Numbered from the stretch's first letter, positions 23,072-36,900 are shown. The stretch is DNA of 64,000 bases from Membranipora membranacea (GCA_914767715.1 OU612072.1:1798001-1862000), one strand, 5' to 3'. The notes: generated by a model from the sequence alone, not told the origin. Translations and numbers: made by a program.

Positions 23072-23395
23072 CTGAAATAAAGTCTAACACTAGCTGGAAT
23101 GTTGGAAATGTTTTAGTAGTACACATGTTGCAAAATATAGGATGTTTCTACAGAACTGAGCACATGTCAATGGCAATATCAGAATTTATATGTGCTATTA
23201 CATAGACATATATCATAAGCATATAAAGAGTGTTTGTAAGTATAAGACATCATAATATACACAATTCTGATAAAACCATGTGCTTTCACAATGTTTGTAT
23301 ACAATAAGTAGCCAATAAAACAAGAGCAGCAAGCTACGCCTCTACTAGCAATCTGCGCCTCGACCTACCCTGCTATGTGGCTAACAAGCTCTTCC
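23059..23395. repeat. Right terminal inverted repeat of the MULE-type element
   Basis: Inverted copy of the left TIR. Its inner end contains the start of the first recognisable coding exon of the cargo gene (minus strand, acceptor TTTCAG at 23072-23077), so the TIR is probably also the promoter/5' region of that gene. Confidence 0.9.
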
Positions 23396-23565
23396 GTCCA
23401 GTTTTGGTTCTTGGCCAACTTCATTACTGGGGCCATTTTCATAATAAATAAGTTGAACTTAAAACTACGAATCTAGCTAATACATATTGTTGTGGGCTCA
23501 AATCAAGTAATTATGTTGTAAACATTAAGCAATTTTGTTGCCAAAGTTGTGTTGAATCTTCCAAG
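23396..23565 (+). promoter_or_regulatory. MED12 5' flank and probable 5' UTR beside a transposon
   Basis: Only 170 bp separate the end of the MULE-type element from the MED12 start codon at 23566. The second copy of the TSD occupies 23396-23404. No TATA box is obvious. The MED12 promoter must therefore lie in this short gap or extend into the transposon TIR. Confidence 0.5.
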
Positions 23566-26500
23566 ATGCTGAGCCAGGAGACCAGGCCCTTAAAGAAGTC
23601 CGTCTTTGGCCCACCAGATGTCTATGCTCAGAAACCTGACCAAAAAGAGGTAATAATCATTCAAGCAAAAACATCACTAAATACATCATCATTATTATAA
23701 GTACAATCTAAACTTAATAAGACCTACATACAGCATACCTATTCTATTGCTTACCTTACTCATAACTCTGCTATCCATCTCTCTTGTCATTATACCAACT
23801 TGCCATTTTGAGTGAAGGTCAATTGAATTGATCAGTCAGAGTCAGTTGTCCCATCAATATATTAACTTTTTTCAAATCACTTCTTCAATCTTCATTCAAT
23901 GATGAATGAATTACAAATAAGTTACTGATAGAATTGTCATATAGAAGGATGGGTGAATTTTTAGGCTTTCCATTTCACATTTTAATTTGTTCATTTTATT
24001 AGTTCTCTACTTGTGTAGGCACCTCAACCAAGGGTCAGCAAGATTGTACTTGGCCTTACTCAGGGTTCTATCAATTAAAAGCAGAGCCATAATTGCGACC
24101 TGATTTCTCACTCGGGTCTCACGCAGGTCTCTCTCAAGGATCGCTCACTCATTGATGGAACTCGATATACATTCCCTGAGTGATCGATTTGGGAACAAAT
24201 TTGTCTAAGTGAAAGCACAGGACCAATAAATTCCAGCGATGTGATAGTGATAATTTGCTTTAGTAAAAGATCGCCCATTCTAATTGAAAGACCCCCTGCC
24301 CATTAGCGAATATTCTTTCCATCATATTTCATGTCCAGATTCATAATGAACGCATGTGTGACTGACTCCTGCCGTATAAGACTTTGATTCCTACCTTTAA
24401 AAGTTCCTCTTGATATAATGCTGATAACCCATCAACAAAGCACAACAGCAACCTCCTACTGCAAAGCTTAGGCCTTCATAACAAGAATTCGAGAGTTGAA
24501 ACCAAAGCCTCACTCACTCTTATTGAAAGTCTCACTGGGTTTTGTTGCAAGCTGCGGCCCAGCGAATGTTTTCCCATGATACCCATTATTTTAACCTAAT
24601 TTCCAGACTTGCTGGAAAACACCAATAATTTACTTCAACCGCCCTCTGAACTCTTCAATTAATGGAATTAGACCACTGTAATTGGCATAATGTTGAAGTG
24701 TGCATAATTGAGTGCCCTCTTACCTTGGACTTTTCCAGCATCTATAGAACAAAAGACAAGCTATATCATGAATCTGACCAGTAAAACAGCCTTAATTGAA
24801 GTACCATATGGAAGCTATCTAATGTCCTCATTAGCGATTGGTTCTTGATGGTACAATGAAGATTTAGGAATAAGCCTTAGATTACCAATCAGCATGCTTA
24901 TTTACCGATACGGATACATACATACCCTTTCTATTAAATATGTGTTTTAGGATCGCTTATCTAGTACTGCGTTGAAGGTCGGATTCTCTCATGACTTGGT
25001 CCCTTCTGATGAGTATGGCAGCGCCTTCAGAGAAGCTAAATGTGGCCTCAACATGTCTCAGGTATCAACAATTAACATAAATCACTATACTATATATCCT
25101 TCATAGTTCCTGCATGTAAAACCAGCTTAACATGACATTGAGAAAGGCCTTGAGCCTCTATGAGTGTGATGATCCGGAAAAGACAACATTACTGCTAATA
25201 ACTTATATGATGATACTTTTGTGACTATCATCCAGACTAGGCGCATATAATACACTAGGGTTTGGTTGAGTTCGACTTGTATATTTGATCTGGTGAGAGT
25301 GAAGATCACCGTACGTTGAACAGGTAGATTTCTATCTCGGAGCCTTGTTATTGTATACATGTGACAGGTTGTAGCTTACATTAACCGTTGACTTTATCAT
25401 TATTATATGTGTAACAGCTCATCACCTTCAATAGCTGTTAGCGTAATTATTATATATTTTATTTGTGTCAGGTCATTGCCTATATTAACGGCATCACTAA
25501 TAAGAAGAGTGAGTATAATACTCTGAATGACGGCATAAAAAAGAAGCCTCAGGTCAGTAAAGATAACTTCTTACTGGTGACGACGAGCACGCGACACAAA
25601 CAATACGTAGAGCAGTGGATGTCTCTACTGGCTAACGGGAATAAGCCTCTCTCATCACTGGCTAAAAAGGTTAGTACCAGTACGGCTGCTACACTTCTAA
25701 TATTTTGTTGTGCTGTCACCTACTGTTAGCAACATCTATCGTCTAAAACTGGATCATGCTCAAATGACAAAAAAACCTGACTTGTTTTAGTGCAATCCCT
25801 TGTACTCACAAAGATTAATGTTGTGCCCATATATAGGGTAAGTGGATATATGGGCATGTAGATTTTTGACCTCCTGAATCTTCATATTTTAATGTTTATG
25901 GTAACAAATTGTGATGGACCACCAAGAAGTGGTTTGAGTAATGTCCTGCTACATTCTATGTTTGTTTTAAAGTCACACGGGTAGTGTACTTTCAATTTCA
26001 CCTGATAGGGCAACTCTTTGTTGGTTAACGTGACTAAGCAGGGCCTCAGTAACCCAGTGTTAGAGATTTATTATTTATTTAAGCTTAATACGATGGTTAG
26101 GTCTACAACTGAACAAGGCTCGGTAATTTGATTGTCATATTGATATAAATATCATGTTGGATACTTCGAGGGATAAAACTGAACAGATCCTTCTGCTATT
26201 AACCATTCTGGATGCCGATTAACAAGTGTAATTTTCTTCTAATGCAGGTGCCTATATTTAACAAGAAGGAGGAGTATATTCAGATACTGTTTGATTTCTC
26301 CGTACCAAACTCGAACGCAGCCTGGTATCTTAAGATGTCTGTCGCCTATAATCAGACTCAGAACGAGAACAGAAAAGCTCCTCGGCGTCATCTCAACGAT
26401 CCATCGTTAGGTCTGTACACCTGACTGTTTTGCTGTTTTCTATTGTATTAATGGTGGTTATAAGTTTGACTTTGCCATTTACTTACAATTCTATCAATCT

Positions 26501-27979
26501 GATTGCTACAAGTCAAATGGTCATCGATAAAAATGGTTTTAAGAGCATAAAATTCTCCTTTGACCTCTTCTTATGTATCAGCACCAGGGGTAAAACAGTT
26601 TTACAAAAAGTTTCATCAGCATTTATGACGCAATTAGAACTTTCAAAATTCAAGTCATTCACATAAAACAGCTATAGAATAGGACCTAGCTTTGCGCCTT
26701 ACGATGCACAAACAAAAACATCAACATGATCTGACAGGGCATCATTGACCATTTAACCATGTGAGACAATCGGTAATTATCTTATTGGGGAAATAATGAT
26801 GTATGAAGTTTTAGTGCTCATATTTGTGATCTTGCTTTTTTAGAATGGGCACAATCAATGACCAAGTATATGGGTGATCTACTACAGAAAATGATAGAGT
26901 ACTACGGAGGGGGACAATCCCAGATAAGCTCGGGTTTTCTGACTACAGGTAATCAGATCGATATAGAGAATGTGAATAAACAGTGGAACTACTGCGACAA
27001 ACTCTCGCTACACATGTACCAGGTAAGTCTGAGCTGAACTCTCACTACACATGTACCAGGTAAGTCTGAGCTGAACTCTCACTACACATGTACCTGGTAA
27101 GTCTGAGCTGAACTCTCGCTACACATGTACCAGGTAAGTCTGAGCTGAACTCTCACTACACATGTACCAGGTAAGTCTGAGCTGAACTCTCGCTACACAT
27201 GTACCAGGTAAGTCTGAGCTGAACTCTCACTACACATGTACCAGGTAAGTCTGAGCCGAACTCTCACTACACATGTACCTGGTAAGTCTGAGCTGAACTC
27301 TCGCTACACATGTACCAGGTAAGTCTGAGCTGAACTCTCACTACACATGTACCAGGTAAGTCTGAGCTGAACTCTCGCTACACATGTACCAGGTAAGTCT
27401 GAGCTGAACTCTCACTACACATGTACCAGGTAAGTCTGAGCTGAACTCTCGCTACACATGTACCAGGTAAGTCTGAGCTGAACTCTCACTACACATGTAC
27501 CAGGTAAGTCTGAGCTGAACTCTCACTACACATGTACCAGGTAAGTCTGAGCTGAACTCTCGCTACACATGTACCAGGTAAGTCTGAGCTGAAGTAGTGT
27601 CTGATATCTAGGTTATAGCTAAGTCACTGACTATAATGATTTGTGTTTGAGTAAAAAATGAATTTTAACATCATGCTCCTACAATGTTCACTATGTTATT
27701 ATCATGGGCTGAGCTTAATCACAATGGTTTAAGTTACTTTTTGATGATAACGGATCACTACAAACTACTATTCTGAGCTGTGATAGATTAATGACTGTCA
27801 GAACCAAGAGCTGGGAAGTGCCCGCTTGTATGACACATTTCTCTGCTAATTATCACTTATATGTTCAGGAGGGTTTGTTAGATAGACAGGAATACCTGAG
27901 CTGGTGTATAGATATACTTGAGAGTACTAAAGTTACAGATGATAATATACTCAGAATCATGATCTCCCTCGTATTTCAG
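23566..27979 (+). CDS. MED12: MED12 exons 1-6 (N-terminal, CDK8-activating region)
   Basis: Exons: 23566-23649, 24951-25061, 25472-25669, 26248-26410, 26844-27022, 27869-27979. They encode the conserved N-terminal motif GPPDVYAQ, then [54 protein letters not shown], and [14 protein letters not shown]. In vertebrates this N-terminal part contacts cyclin C and activates CDK8. The exon 5 donor is followed directly by the 37-bp tandem array. Confidence 0.95.
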
Positions 27980-30900
27980 GTAGGCACAATGGCATTAATC
28001 AGTTTGCGGATAGGGAATAAACTTGGTCATATCCATAGTAAATTTAGCCTAAAATTTGAAGCCATTTTACTTCCTTTAGAGTTTTCTTGTTGGGTAAACC
28101 TCTGCAGACATCTTTAGTTTGTAATAGTGTGCACAACCTTATTACCAATTACTGGTGGGATAGTGCAGTTGTTAAAACCGAGCAATGGGGTGAGTTTGCA
28201 CTCTATGATATGTATAATATGTAAAACCATATTAGAGATGTCTAACTTTGGTATACTTCAAATATGATATCCTGAGCAGCAGATTTGTTCTGATTGCTAA
28301 TATACTGAATTTTAGAGTTAAAACATCATGCTGGCCTTGTTGCCATTTGGCGAGTCTTACACAAACTTACTATGATTGCTAATTGTAAGTTGCTCATCTG
28401 AGAGTAAAAAAGAGAGGACAACTTTTTTCAGTTAACTTCCTAATACATCAGGAGGGTAGGGGTTGGTTAACTAATACCAATATTTTGTCAATTATTAAGA
28501 CGGTGCGAGAACTTGTTCACCAGTACCAGAAGAGCTAGCCGCTGAACACTCCTAACAACTACAACCTCCTGAGCCCCACTGTACTCTTGAACCTTTTCCC
28601 TACTTTGGAATTATTATATCCTACACTGACCTTCCTAACTATCCCATCTAGCCCTGGATGAATCTGATTATAAGACTTTGTATTGCAAAGCAGATAATTT
28701 ATCAGATAGCATGATGGTGAAGGCAAAGAAACTAGATAGCGCCCACTGCCCAGTAAAGAAATATTCAGATATCTTGGGGTCTTGACAGCAATCGTAAAAA
28801 AAATAAATCAAAATGGAATCAGAAAAAAAAACTTTAATGGCACATATCAAAGGAAACATAAGCAAGTAGTGGGTACAAGATCTAAGCCTTAACATTTATG
28901 AGTACAGACTATCTCTCCCTAATGATTCCATGACTCGTATGTTGTAAAGCAAAGTCAAGAGTGAACTGTATTAGGAATGTTGTATATTTGAGCACAGTTT
29001 TAGGAATGTTGTGTATCTGAGCACAGTGGATTATTGTCTGTGTCTGTGTTTGATGCTAGGCTGGATGTTAGTTGTCTGGATATTCTCCATGGTGAGGATC
29101 GTGTAGAGTTTGTATAGGACCAGCTAAATTAAGATTTCTTCGCCGTCTTAACGTATAATATTCTTTATTTAACGGATCTGTCGTCACCATAATCGGTCTC
29201 ACCACATTTGTGTGCCGATGCCTGCTCAGTAAAGTGCCCATATCTGTAATATGAGTCGATTCGTAGAGCACTGTTTGAAGATGAGAAATCTTTGCTTGCA
29301 GTTATTAAAAATTATTTTGAAAATGAAGTAACGAAATAACTTACCAGTGAAGGTTGATGAATGATATTCTCTCCCTTTTTACTTGCAATGATCTATGAAA
29401 TATGCATTCATGGAATAAGATAATAAATGCCCTGATCTGGTGCTGACCTGGAAGCCTTTTAATAACCGTAACCTCACTCACCGAATAATACACTGCCAAT
29501 GCCAGAAGCTTTTATATATCTAGTCTCTACCTATACCTATAATACCTCTTCTATAAAAGATAACAAAGTTCATGTTCTAGATAATATAAAACATGACATG
29601 TTGGATTTTCCATAGTCTACGCACTGTGCAGGATTTGCTTGGATTTTTCCTCTCATTACTTCTACATTAATCTTACTTCATATAGCCTAGGGTCCAATAA
29701 TACACATTGTATGACCTTTTGTCAATGTCATGAATGACCGCCCTTATTCAAAATGAAAGAAATTCTGGCTGACATTTTCTTCACTACTTGGCAGTGAATA
29801 TCTCTGCTCATGGGTATTTCCCAAACATGAGGCTACTTTTCCCAGAGTCTGACTGGAATACTCTCATACCTGGAGCAATATAGTAGGTGGCATGAATAGA
29901 AATCAATAGATATTGCAGTTTTAGTGCTCCCCTTGATTAACTTATAACACTCAAGAGCAGACAACTCCAGCGAAATCCTGCATTGTTCTCAGACTTTTTC
30001 CCCTCCGGGGGGCCGTCGGACAGGGGGCAAAGTCTGGGGGGCTCAGACTAGATTTTCCATCATTCCGTAATTAAAGTGGAATATGTAATGAAATCACAGT
30101 AAGGATATACAGAGGGGATACTTTTCAATGATTGTTATACCCCAGCAGTTTGTGATTCACTGTGCATAACAATTAATACTGATTTCCATATGTCCGACCT
30201 TCAAGCTATACCCCATATTGTTGTCATTTTAAGCTAGGATTATCACCTACTAACTGTTTTTAAAATGAGTAATATCACAAAGATTTCTGATGATGTGATT
30301 TAGTGACTACAAAGTTCACTCTGATGACGAAGAGAGAGATTAAGGCTTGTATAATTTGTTAAAGCAGAAATAAGAGATATACTTTTTTTTTGTATCATTG
30401 GAATGCTCTTAATACTGTGAGTAGCATTATAGGGACCTAGTGTGCACCATACCTGCCAAAAATAATTTGAATTTTGAAAAAAAATATGGGGCTTGATTGG
30501 GATCTTCCCAGGGTTTATCTCCCCTGCAGCATGCGGAAGTAAAAGAGCCGAGGAGAGAAGGGAATTAGGCATACGCGACAAAAAAATAGATCTATAAATG
30601 CCTTATGCTATACTAGATCACTTGAGATTGGCTATAATTCCTTACTGCCTCCACTGCAGACCTAGTGCCTATGGTTTGAGGGACAACTTTGAAATAAAAA
30701 ATCAATTTTTCAAATAATTCTTAAAAATTCAGAGAACTTGTTAGCATCATGAGAACCTACGAGCTGATGATATATGGTGACCCTGCACTTGACGTTTCTG
30801 CTTTTCAAATTTGTAACGCACCAAATAGATACATGAACAATTGAACATATCTGACTTTACAGTATTCACATCATGGCAATCTCTGTGCTGTCAACTCCTG

Positions 30901-33900
30901 GTAACACAGGCCTCACCTTTACCAACGCAATTACACTTACACCAAATGAATAGCTACTTATCTATATCCGATCGGACAAGATTCTTGGTGGAGTAACATG
31001 TTTTAAATTTTGATTAAATTTTAAAATGAATTGGATTTTTCCGCTTGTAGCTTTTCAAGGTAGCATTGGGCGGCAGAATTTACACCGCTATAAAGCCCAA
31101 TTATCTGATTCCCTACACTTTTCCATCCGACATCAAGAGAAAAAAACTGGCAAAGGTCCCGTCGTGTGGCATTGACATAAATTTAGAAAGACAACTTCCT
31201 TCCACAAACTTGTGACTGCTTATAACACCTTAGGTTCAAAGATATAAATCAGGGTATATATCAATATGGCTATCTCGGGACTCGCTGAAAAATTTCCGCA
31301 TCTCACAGATTATAAAATTATATATCGAATTTGTTTGTTTACAGTATATACGAGAGATAGTGAAACAATATTTACTATCTCGGAAGCTGGCCCAGTTTTG
31401 TGGTAAGAAGTTAGCACAGATGACTACATCGTCAGGCTATATATCACCCAGATCTGCCTCACCACATCTCGAGAACTCCGCCACCAGGTGGGACAACTAT
31501 TAATGTTAATATCACACAACTTAACTGTACTGTGCTCATATAACCTGATCATACTACATACTGAATAAATCGCCACGATTCAAACGTATATAAATGGGCC
31601 TGGATTGACGCAGTTGGTTACAGTTTTTTATATTGTTTTTTGGAGTTCTGTATTCGAGGTGCCCTCCTGATCCCCATATAATATCAAGGTTGTGTTTGAG
31701 ATAGGAGTTATTAATATTGAATGCTGTTACTTTATACAGTCAGCAGACGAGCTCAGCCCAGCTGTCTACACTTAGTGATATATGGTCAGATTATACACAG
31801 TGTAATCAGCATAGAAGTATAGTATTTATGGTGTGCTCTATGATGCAGAGTATAGTATTAGGATGTCCTACTGCTCTAGTATGGCTCAATCTAGGAGAAG
31901 GAAAGAGCTCATTCATACAACCTGGTAAGTGAGGATTGTACTTTTTATGGCGACATTTTATGTAGTTGCATTCACTCAGTGCATTGCTTCATTGGCCTCA
32001 TTGGAAAATGAGGCCAAATGCACTCAGTGCGTTTGCTTCATTGGAAAAAAATATAGATTTCAATAATTGGAAGTAATTTTATCAATTTTTCAGTGTGCCT
32101 CAATAAGCTTATTCGCCAGTCAATAGACGTCTGTTGTCAAGGCGACCACATTATTTACTAGTTGTGCATTCATGCGAATGAAATGGCACTAAAAATTATT
32201 TTTAGCTAATAATAGAGCTATTAGCTAAGGGGTGCAAAATTAACTCAAGCAGGTTTTATCGACCAGGTTTTATTGAGTGCCTCTCCTTCAATAAATGCCT
32301 ATAAATCATTTATTGATTCATTATCTTGGCCGTGTATTAACCAGCTAATAAGCTTAATACTTCTTATATGATCTACTTATTACATTTGACAGATAAGTAG
32401 ATAACCAGGAAAATATTGTTATACAAGTGCTCTCTCAAAATCTTTACACTGTTTGTGCGAAAGGTTATCAACATGATATGCCTGTGAGGCGATTAGGTGC
32501 ACACCATAACTATAAGCTGTAAAATATAAACTATAACGTAAACAGATCAGCTGGGACATTCCCTCTATCAGGTTATTCTATTATCACCTGAATTTTTTAA
32601 ATTCCACACATTCGAACAGCTAATGAATAGTTGTGTGTGTACAATTACTAACATTGATTACTTTGTTGTAGGATCACCACTGGATATACTTCCCTGCCAT
32701 CCCTGTACACTACCTATGCCTACAGCTGATGACGTCGTCGAGGTATGAATTGCAAAATATGCACTCTCAATTAAAATTTTTCCATTCCAAGAATAAGTTT
32801 GTTATTATTGTTACAACTGGTTTTAGGTATAATCTTGGTTGATGTCAGATTTTTTCTGCCATACTCAGTTACTTTTTTGTCATCTTTGTTTTGTAAACAC
32901 AGTAAGTACGACTTCTCCTTAATTCAGATTATACAGAGTTTTATATCTGACCATATACTGAGACTGACCCTCTCCATGTACTTGTAGATACGTAAGCAGC
33001 TGAGACTGTGTGAGATTGAGATAGCTCGACGATCAATGGCTGCTGAACTTAGCTGGTCATCTGATAAAGTACAACAGAGCATGACAGGTTTGTAATTACA
33101 CTGAGCTCTAAATCATAGTATGTAGTGTAGGGAGGGGTGGTGACAATGACATGCCACTACCTTACATTACGCTAATTAACTCTATTTACATTGACAACAA
33201 GACAGCATAGATGGCTAGCACCCCTGCTCCCTACCTTCATGCCGACAGCAGAAGACATTGGCCCAATCCCCATGGGGGAGCACCCAACACTAGACCACAG
33301 CACCCCGAGCGCCCATATCACACACACAATAACTTACTGACAGCAGTCATTAACCAGCTTTACATGAAGGTTAATTTCTTCACATATAGAGTGGACACTT
33401 ACCCTTTTGTTTGTTTATTAGGATTTATTACCGGTAAGTTACTGTGTATACTGGATAAGCTGGACCGGTATAACTTTGACAGAGCTAAAACTTCTCCAGC
33501 TATTAATCAGATATATGATGAGATAATCTCCATCTGGAACGAGAAAACTAATAATGAGGTGAGTATCTCTAGTTATTCTACTGATAACAAGGTGACATAT
33601 AACAATGAGGGGAGTATATCCTTCAGGGGCAAGTAAAGAGCTGACATATAACAATGAGGGAAGTATATCCTTCAGGGGCAAGTAGAGAGCTGACATATAA
33701 CAATGAGGGAAGTATATCCTTCAGGGGCAAGTAAAGAGCTGACATATAACAATGTAATCCTTCAGGGGCAAGTAAAGAGCTGACATATAACAATGAGGGA
33801 AGTATATCCTTCAGGGGCAAGTAAAGAGCTGACATATAACAATGAGGGAAGTATATCCTTCAGGGGCAAGTAAAGAGCTGACATATAACAATGTAATCCT

Positions 33901-36900
33901 TCAGGGGCAAGTAAAGAGCTGACATATAACAATGAGGGGAGTATATCCTTCAGGGGCAAGTAAAGAGCTGACATATAACAATGAGGGAAGTATATCCTTC
34001 AGGGGCAAGTAAAGAGCTGACATATAACAATGTAATCCTTCAGGGGCAAGTAAAGAGCTGACATATAACAATGAGGGAAGTATATCCTTCAGGGGCAAGT
34101 AAAGAGCTGACATATAACAATGAGGGAAGTATATCCTTCAGGGGCAAGTAAAGAGCTGACATATAACAATGTAATCCTTCAGGGGCAAGTAAAGAGCTGA
34201 CATATAACAATGAGGGAAGTATATCCTTCAGGGGCAAGTAAAGAGCTGACATATAACAATGAGGGAAGTATATCCTTCAGGGGCAAGTAAAGAGCTGACA
34301 TATAACAATGAGGGGAGTATATCCTTCAGGGGCAAGTAGAGAGCTGACATATAACAATGAGGGAAGTATATCCTTCAGGGGCAAGTAAAGAGCTGACATA
34401 TAACAATGAGGGAAGTATATCCTTCAGGGGCAAGTAAAGAGCTGACATATAACAATGAGGGAAGTATATCCTTCAGGGGCAAGTAGAGAGCTGACATATA
34501 ACAATGAGGGAAGTATATCCTTCAGGGGCAAGTAAAGAGCTGACATATAACAATGTAATCCTTCAGGGGCAAGTAAAGAGCTGACATATAACAATGAGGG
34601 AAGTATATCCTTCAGGGGCAAGTAAAGAGCTGACATATAACAATGAGGGAAGTATATCCTTCAGGGGCAAGTAAAGAGCTGACATATAACAATGAGGGAA
34701 GTATATCCTTCAGGGGCAAGTAAAGAGCTGACATATAACAATGAGGGGAGTATATCCTTCAGGGGCAAGTAGAGAGCTGACATATAACAATGAGGGAAGT
34801 ATATCCTTCAGGGGCAAGTAAAGAGCTGACATATAACAATGTAATCCTTCAGGGGCAAGTAAAGAGCTGACATATAACAATGTAATCCTTCAGGGGCAAG
34901 TAAAGAGCTGACATATAACAATGAGGGAAGTATATCCTTCAGGGGCAAGTAAAGAGCTGACATATAACAATGAGGGAAGTATATCCTTCAGGGGCAAGTA
35001 AAGAGCTGACATATAACAATGAGGGGAGTATATCCTTCAGGGGCAAGTAGAGAGCTGACATATAACAATGAGGGAAGTATATCCTTCAGGGGCAAGTAAA
35101 GAGCTGACATATAACAATGAGGGAAGTATATCCTTCAGGGGCAAGTAAAGAGCTGACATATAACAATGAGGGGAGTATATCCTTCAGGGGCAAGTAAAGA
35201 GCTGACATATAACAATGAGGGAAGTATATCCTTCAGGGGCAAGTAGAGAGCTGACATATAACAATGAGGGAAGTATATCCTTCAGGGGCAAGTAAAGAGC
35301 TGACATATAACAATGTAATCCTTCAGGGGCAAGTAAAGAGCTGACATATAACAATGAGGGAAGTATATCCTTCAGGGGCAAGTAAAGAGCTGACATATAA
35401 CAATGAGGGAAGTATATCCTTCAGGGGCAAGTAAAGAGCTGACATATAACAATGTAATCCTTCAGGGGCAAGTAAAGAGCTGACATATAACAATGAGGGG
35501 AGTATATCCTTCAGGGGCAAGTAAAGAGCTGACATATAACAATGAGGGAAGTATATCCTTCAGGGGCAAGTAAAGAGCTGACATATAACAATGTAATCCT
35601 TCAGGGGCAAGTAAAGAGCTGACATATAACAATGAGGGAAGTATATCCTTCAGGGGCAAGTAAAGAGCTGACATATAACAATGAGGGAAGTATATCCTTC
35701 AGGGGCAAGTAAAGAGCTGACATATAACAATGTAATCCTTCAGGGGCAAGTAAAGAGCTGACATATAACAATGAGGGAAGTATATCCTTCAGGGGCAAGT
35801 AAAGAGCTGACATATAACAATGAGGGAAGTATATCCTTCAGGGGCAAGTAAAGAGCTGACATATAACAATGAGGGGAGTATATCCTTCAGGGGCAAGTAG
35901 AGAGCTGACATATAACAATGAGGGAAGTATATCCTTCAGGGGCAAGTAAAGAGCTGACATATAACAATGAGGGAAGTATATCCTTCAGGGGCAAGTAAAG
36001 AGCTGACATATAACAATGAGGGGAGTATATCCTTCAGGGGCAAGTAGAGAGCTGACATATAACAATGAGGGAAGTATATCCTTCAGGGGCAAGTAAAGAG
36101 CTGACATATAACAATGTAATCCTTCAGGGGCAAGTAAAGAGCTGACATATAACAATGAGGGAAGTATATCCTTCAGGGGCAAGTAAAGAGCTGACATATA
36201 ACAATGAGGGAAGTATATCCTTCAGGGGCAAGTAAAGAGCTGACATATAACAATGAGGGAAGTATATCCTTCAGGGGCAAGTAAAGAGCTGACATATAAC
36301 AATGAGGGGAGTATATCCTTCAGGGGCAAGTAGAGAGCTGACATATAACAATGAGGGAAGTATATCCTTCAGGGGCAAGTAAAGAGCTGACATATAACAA
36401 TGTAATCCTTCAGGGGCAAGTAAAGAGCTGACATATAACAATGTAATCCTTCAGGGGCAAGTAAAGAGCTGACATATAACAATGAGGGAAGTATATCCTT
36501 CAGGGGCAAGTAAAGAGCTGACATATAACAATGAGGGAAGTATATCCTTCAGGGGCAAGTAAAGAGCTGACATATAACAATGAGGGGAGTATATCCTTCA
36601 GGGGCAAGTAGAGAGCTGACATATAACAATGAGGGAAGTATATCCTTCAGGGGCAAGTAAAGAGCTGACATATAACAATGTAATCCTTCAGGGGCAAGTA
36701 AAGAGCTGACATATAACAATGTAATCCTTCAGGGGCAAGTAAAGAGCTGACATATAACAATGAGGGAAGTATATCCTTCAGGGGCAAGTAAAGAGCTGAC
36801 ATATAACAATGAGGGAAGTATATCCTTCAGGGGCAAGTAAAGAGCTGACATATAACAATGAGGGAAGTATATCCTTCAGGGGCAAGTAAAGAGCTGACAT

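Larger units (their letters stand above)
19554..23395. mobile_element. Mutator-like (MULE-type) transposon with 337-bp TIRs and 9-bp TSD
   Basis: Two inverted repeats of identical length (19554-19890 and 23059-23395, 337 bp each, only a handful of mismatches by eye) bound a 3842-bp element. The outer ends read GG(G/A)AGAGCTTGTTAGCC. The 9-mer GTCCAGTTT directly flanks both ends (19545-19553 and 23396-23404), giving a 9-bp TSD. Long TIRs with 9-bp TSDs are the hallmark of the Mutator superfamily. An interior TIR segment is repeated just inside the left TIR (about 19892-19936). The cargo is a minus-strand spliced gene with CARF/FAR1-like, Ulp1-like and PHD segments; no DDE transposase core is visible. 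High TIR identity suggests a fairly recent insertion. Confidence 0.85.
28128..31344 (+). other. MED12 intron 6, non-coding apart from a possible nested fragment
   Basis: Large AT-rich intron. It contains the single G-rich dispersed repeat copy at about 30001-30065 (shared with 13088-13210) and the possible minus-strand fragment near 29068. Nothing else was supported. Confidence 0.45.

Noticed and set aside
33211-33421. Plus-strand frame before MED12 exon 11 ([20 protein letters not shown])
   Set aside because: It is intron 10 sequence ahead of a good acceptor (TTATTAG at 33415-33421), and MED12 homology starts only after that acceptor.
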